A DNA stretch of 64,000 nucleotides from Zestosphaera sp. (GTDB taxonomy: Archaea > Thermoproteota > Thermoprotei_A > Sulfolobales > NBVN01): contig JAVYVJ010000002.1 in the NCBI GenBank assembly GCA_038727705.1, positions 423,051 through 487,050 of the forward strand, in the 5' to 3' direction. Position numbers and translations under genes: made by a program. Below, piece by piece: positions 61,697 through 64,000 of the stretch (the first letter of the stretch is position 1; every line of letters starts with the position of its first letter). Under the pieces are notes generated by a model. That model searched no databases. It was not told the origin of the DNA and saw nothing but the letters and a program-made list of their open reading frames with translations.

Positions 61697-62641
61697 ATGG
61701 GTCTGCTCAGCTACGCTGCGAAGAAACTAATAGTAGGGATACCTGTCGTTTTTGGCGTTACAATAATACTTTTCTACATAATGTACACGCTGCCGGGAGA
61801 TCCGATAAGATTACTGCTCGCTGGCGAGAGGGTGACTCCCGAGAGGATTGAGGAACTGCGCAGGGCGTGGGGGTTGGACCAGCCAGTCTACGTGCAGTAC
61901 TTCTACTGGCTCTCACACGTGGTTAGGGGGGATTTAGGGGTCTCCATAGTTACTAAGGAGTCCGTCTCATACTTGATAGGTCAGAGGCTACCGTACACCT
62001 TATCACTGATGCTGGTCTCAACCATCCTGTCCTACACTATCGGGGTGACGGCAGGCATCGCTGCAGCGCTGAAAAGAGGCGGCATCCTAGACGGTGTTTT
62101 ATCAATCGCCAGCATCGCCCTCTATTCAATACCTGGCTTCTGGTTCGGGCTTATGTTGATGCTTGCCTTCGGCTACTACCTCAGAGTCCTACCTATATCA
62201 GGCTACGAGGGGGTGCAGTCCCTAATCCTCCCGGCGTTGTCGCTGGCGTTGCCCTCCTCAGCCTCGGCGATGAGGCTTATGAGGGCTGAGATGATTGAAG
62301 TCCTTAACGAGGATTACGTGAGAACGGCGTGGGCGAAGGGACTTCCCGGCAGGAGGGTTTTGATGGTGCATGCCCTCAGGAACGCTGTGCTGCCGGTGGT
62401 CGTGATGTTCTTCCTGGACATACCTTGGCTCATAGGGGGTGCGGTGGTGATCGAAACCCTGTTCGCCCTACCAGGTATGGGGAGGTTGCTGTACGTATCC
62501 ATAATAAGGCAGGACTACGCGGTTGTTCAGGGGGTAGTTCTGATTATAACGGTGCTTACGGTCGTCTTCAACACGGTTGGGGATTTAGTGGTGGCGGCGC
62601 TGGACCCGCGGATACGGGTGGAGAGGGGTGAGGGGGTGTGA
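61697..62641 (+). CDS. dppB: peptide ABC permease (DppB-like)
   Basis: 314 residues with six membrane segments. N-terminal LPGDPIRLLL and the cytoplasmic coupling loop ARTAWAKGLPGRRVLMVHALRNAVLP are the DppB/OppB signatures. Gene starts 9 bp after the binding protein and overlaps dppC by 4 bp. Specificity by analogy. Confidence 0.92.
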   Translation: MGLLSYAAKKLIVGIPVVFGVTIILFYIMYTLPGDPIRLLLAGERVTPERIEELRRAWGLDQPVYVQYFYWLSHVVRGDLGVSIVTKESVSYLIGQRLPYTLSLMLVSTILSYTIGVTAGIAAALKRGGILDGVLSIASIALYSIPGFWFGLMLMLAFGYYLRVLPISGYEGVQSLILPALSLALPSSASAMRLMRAEMIEVLNEDYVRTAWAKGLPGRRVLMVHALRNAVLPVVVMFFLDIPWLIGGAVVIETLFALPGMGRLLYVSIIRQDYAVVQGVVLIITVLTVVFNTVGDLVVAALDPRIRVERGEGV

Positions 62642-63519
62642 GCTCCTTGATGAAGACTCTAGTAGGTAGGTTCAGCTCGATCCGCAGGAGCGAGACCCTG
62701 AAGCTCTTCCTCAAGCATGGGAGAGGCACCGCCGGCTTGGTCTTGCTGTCGATCATAGTGTTCATGGCATTGACGGCGGAGTTCATAGCGCCGACGAGGT
62801 ACGACGAGGTGGATCCATCCTCAAGACTTCAGCCACCTTCATTAAACCACCTGTTCGGGACGGACCATCTTGGGAGGGACGTTTTTAGCAGAGTGGTTTA
62901 CGGTGCGCGAATAGCGTTGTGGGTCGGTTTTTTGGTGGTGGTGATTGAGGCGGGGATAGGGGTCACTCTGGGGTTGATGGCCGGTTACTACGGCGGGCCG
63001 ACGGATAAGCTCATATCCGCGGTTGCGGATATGATGTGGGCCTTCCCCCCTATAATACTAGCGTTGGCCATAGTCGCGATACTGGGTCCCGGCCTGACTA
63101 ACGTGGTCGTGGCCGTGTCAGTGGTTAGCTGGGCCCCTTACACGCGGGTGGTTCGGGCTAAGACGCAGTCCATAGTGGGCAGGGAGTTCATAACGGCCGC
63201 CAGAGCTATAGGCGAAACTGACTTGAGTATAATGTTCAGATATGTCCTGCCGAACACCCTTATGTCGGTCATAGTGCTGGCCACCCTCACCATACCGTCG
63301 GCCATACTCTACACGACGGCGCTCAGCTTCTTAGGCTTCGGCGCTCAACCACCGACGCCTGACTGGGGGGCTATGCTTAACGAGGGCAAGGACTACATAT
63401 TCAAAGCCCCGTGGAACTCCATATTTCCAGGGCTCTTCATCACACTTACGGCGCTGAGTTTCAACCTCCTGGGCGACGCGTTGAGGGACGTCCTCGACCC
63501 CAAGTTGAGGTTAGGGTGA
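62638..63519 (+). CDS. dppC: peptide ABC permease (DppC-like)
   Basis: 293 residues with a long N-terminal extension, then FGTDHLGRDVFSRVVYGARIAL and the EAA loop FITAARAIGETDLSIMFRYVLPN, both typical of DppC. GTG 62638 overlaps dppB. Six membrane segments. Part of the same transcript. Confidence 0.92.
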   Translation: MSSLMKTLVGRFSSIRRSETLKLFLKHGRGTAGLVLLSIIVFMALTAEFIAPTRYDEVDPSSRLQPPSLNHLFGTDHLGRDVFSRVVYGARIALWVGFLVVVIEAGIGVTLGLMAGYYGGPTDKLISAVADMMWAFPPIILALAIVAILGPGLTNVVVAVSVVSWAPYTRVVRAKTQSIVGREFITAARAIGETDLSIMFRYVLPNTLMSVIVLATLTIPSAILYTTALSFLGFGAQPPTPDWGAMLNEGKDYIFKAPWNSIFPGLFITLTALSFNLLGDALRDVLDPKLRLG

Positions 63520-63524
63520 TCAGG

Positions 63525-64000
63525 GTGCCTAACGCCATGCTGGACATCCGGGACCTGGACGTGTGCTACGAGACCAGCAGGGGTTGCGTAAGCGCGGTGA
63601 AGGGCGTCGACCTGACAGTGTTTGAAGGCGAGTCCTTCTGCCTAGTCGGGGAGACAGGCTGCGGTAAGAGCACGTTGGCGCTGACCATACCAAGATTACT
63701 CCCCCCGAACGCCAGGATATTGAGCGGTAAGGTCCTGTTTAGAGGTGTGGATCTGCTGGGGTTAGGTGATGAGGAGCTCCAGAAGATTAGAGGTCGGGAC
63801 ATAGCCGTAGTTTTCCAGAATCCGATGACCTCCCTGAACCCTGTTTACAGGGTGTGGTACCAGGTGGCTGAAGTCCCGGTCACCCACTCTAAAACCCCCT
63901 GGAGTGAAGCGTTTAAAGCGGCTGTGAGGCAACTCACCAAGGTCGGGATCCCCGACCCTGAGGTGAGGTCCAGGGACTACCCCCACACATACAGCGGCGG
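63525..64000 (+). CDS. dppD: peptide ABC transporter ATP-binding protein (DppD-like), 3' truncated
   Basis: Open frame to the window end, about 158 codons. Walker A VGETGCGKST, Q-loop VVFQNPMTSLNPV and the start of the signature YSGG at the edge. GTG 63525 or ATG 63537 is the start, 5 or 17 bp after dppC. The rest of the gene and probably dppF lie outside. Confidence 0.9.
   Translation, partial: MPNAMLDIRDLDVCYETSRGCVSAVKGVDLTVFEGESFCLVGETGCGKSTLALTIPRLLPPNARILSGKVLFRGVDLLGLGDEELQKIRGRDIAVVFQNPMTSLNPVYRVWYQVAEVPVTHSKTPWSEAFKAAVRQLTKVGIPDPEVRSRDYPHTYSG

Noticed and set aside
1-64000. CRISPR arrays, rRNA genes, origin-type repeats and complete insertion sequences
   Set aside because: No regularly spaced repeats, rRNA core sequences or intact transposase genes were seen on reading the window.

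Overview
The window looks like a chromosomal segment of a thermophilic or hyperthermophilic archaeon, most likely a Thermoproteota (Crenarchaeota) lineage. The evidence is ribosomal protein L40e beside a NusA-like KH protein, a tRNA-Cys gene with an anticodon-loop intron, many GTG and TTG starts, TATA-like boxes about 25-30 bp upstream of (often leaderless) starts, Mrp, a TtuA-like tRNA thiolase, a type II thymidine kinase, a geranylgeranyl-reductase-like protein and two tungsten-type aldehyde:ferredoxin oxidoreductases (AORs). No 16S or 23S rRNA is present, so the genus cannot be fixed from this sequence alone.

Layout. 1-5.6 kb: beta-CASP nuclease (5' end cut), FeoC-like Cys winged-helix protein, aminopropyltransferase, Mrp, a membrane-anchored protein, pyruvate kinase and tRNA-Thr. 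5.7-10.4 kb: membrane glycosyltransferase, methyltransferase, a 500-bp non-coding gap with repeated hairpins, GalT and a GT4 glycosyltransferase. 10.5-17.2 kb: metallo-beta-lactamase-fold hydrolase, M20 amidohydrolase, AOR with a MoaD-like protein, cupin, and a phosphate transporter with its PhoU-like partner. 17.2-19.2 kb: structured sequence, intron-containing tRNA-Cys, nucleotidyltransferase, L40e (a 55-codon gene) and a NusA-like protein. 19.5-26.3 kb: FeoB, ZIP, sodium:solute symporter, HisC-like aminotransferase and MFS. 26.4-33.4 kb: a divergent cluster of OPT transporter, DUF1177, Asp/Glu-type racemase, DUF917, AroM, M29-like, nitroreductase and a small helical protein. 33.5-40.2 kb: nucleotidyltransferase pair, HAD, TtuA, nucleoside phosphorylase, and a second AOR with its polyferredoxin. 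40.3-43.7 kb: a four-subunit dye-linked amino-acid dehydrogenase. 43.8-52.8 kb: P-loop protein, two DUF131-type proteins, class III aminotransferase/racemase, MFS, small regulators, an ABC exporter and iron-type alcohol dehydrogenase. 53-56 kb: a BtuCDF/FecBCD-type importer behind a perfect palindrome. 56-64 kb: possible transposase remnant, thymidine kinase, geranylgeranyl-reductase-like protein, N-acyl-D-amino-acid deacylase and a dipeptide ABC transporter cut by the window end.

How it fits together. The metabolic theme is uptake and fermentation of peptides and amino acids, including D-forms and modified forms. OPT and Dpp transporters import them. M20, M29-like and D-acylamino-acid hydrolases release amino acids. 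A racemase, a class III PLP enzyme and a dye-linked dehydrogenase deaminate or epimerise them. The AORs and the alcohol dehydrogenase handle the resulting aldehydes. The most interesting unit is the OPT/DUF1177/racemase/DUF917/AroM/M29 cluster, which reads as an import-and-degradation pathway for an unidentified peptide-like or hydantoin-like compound.
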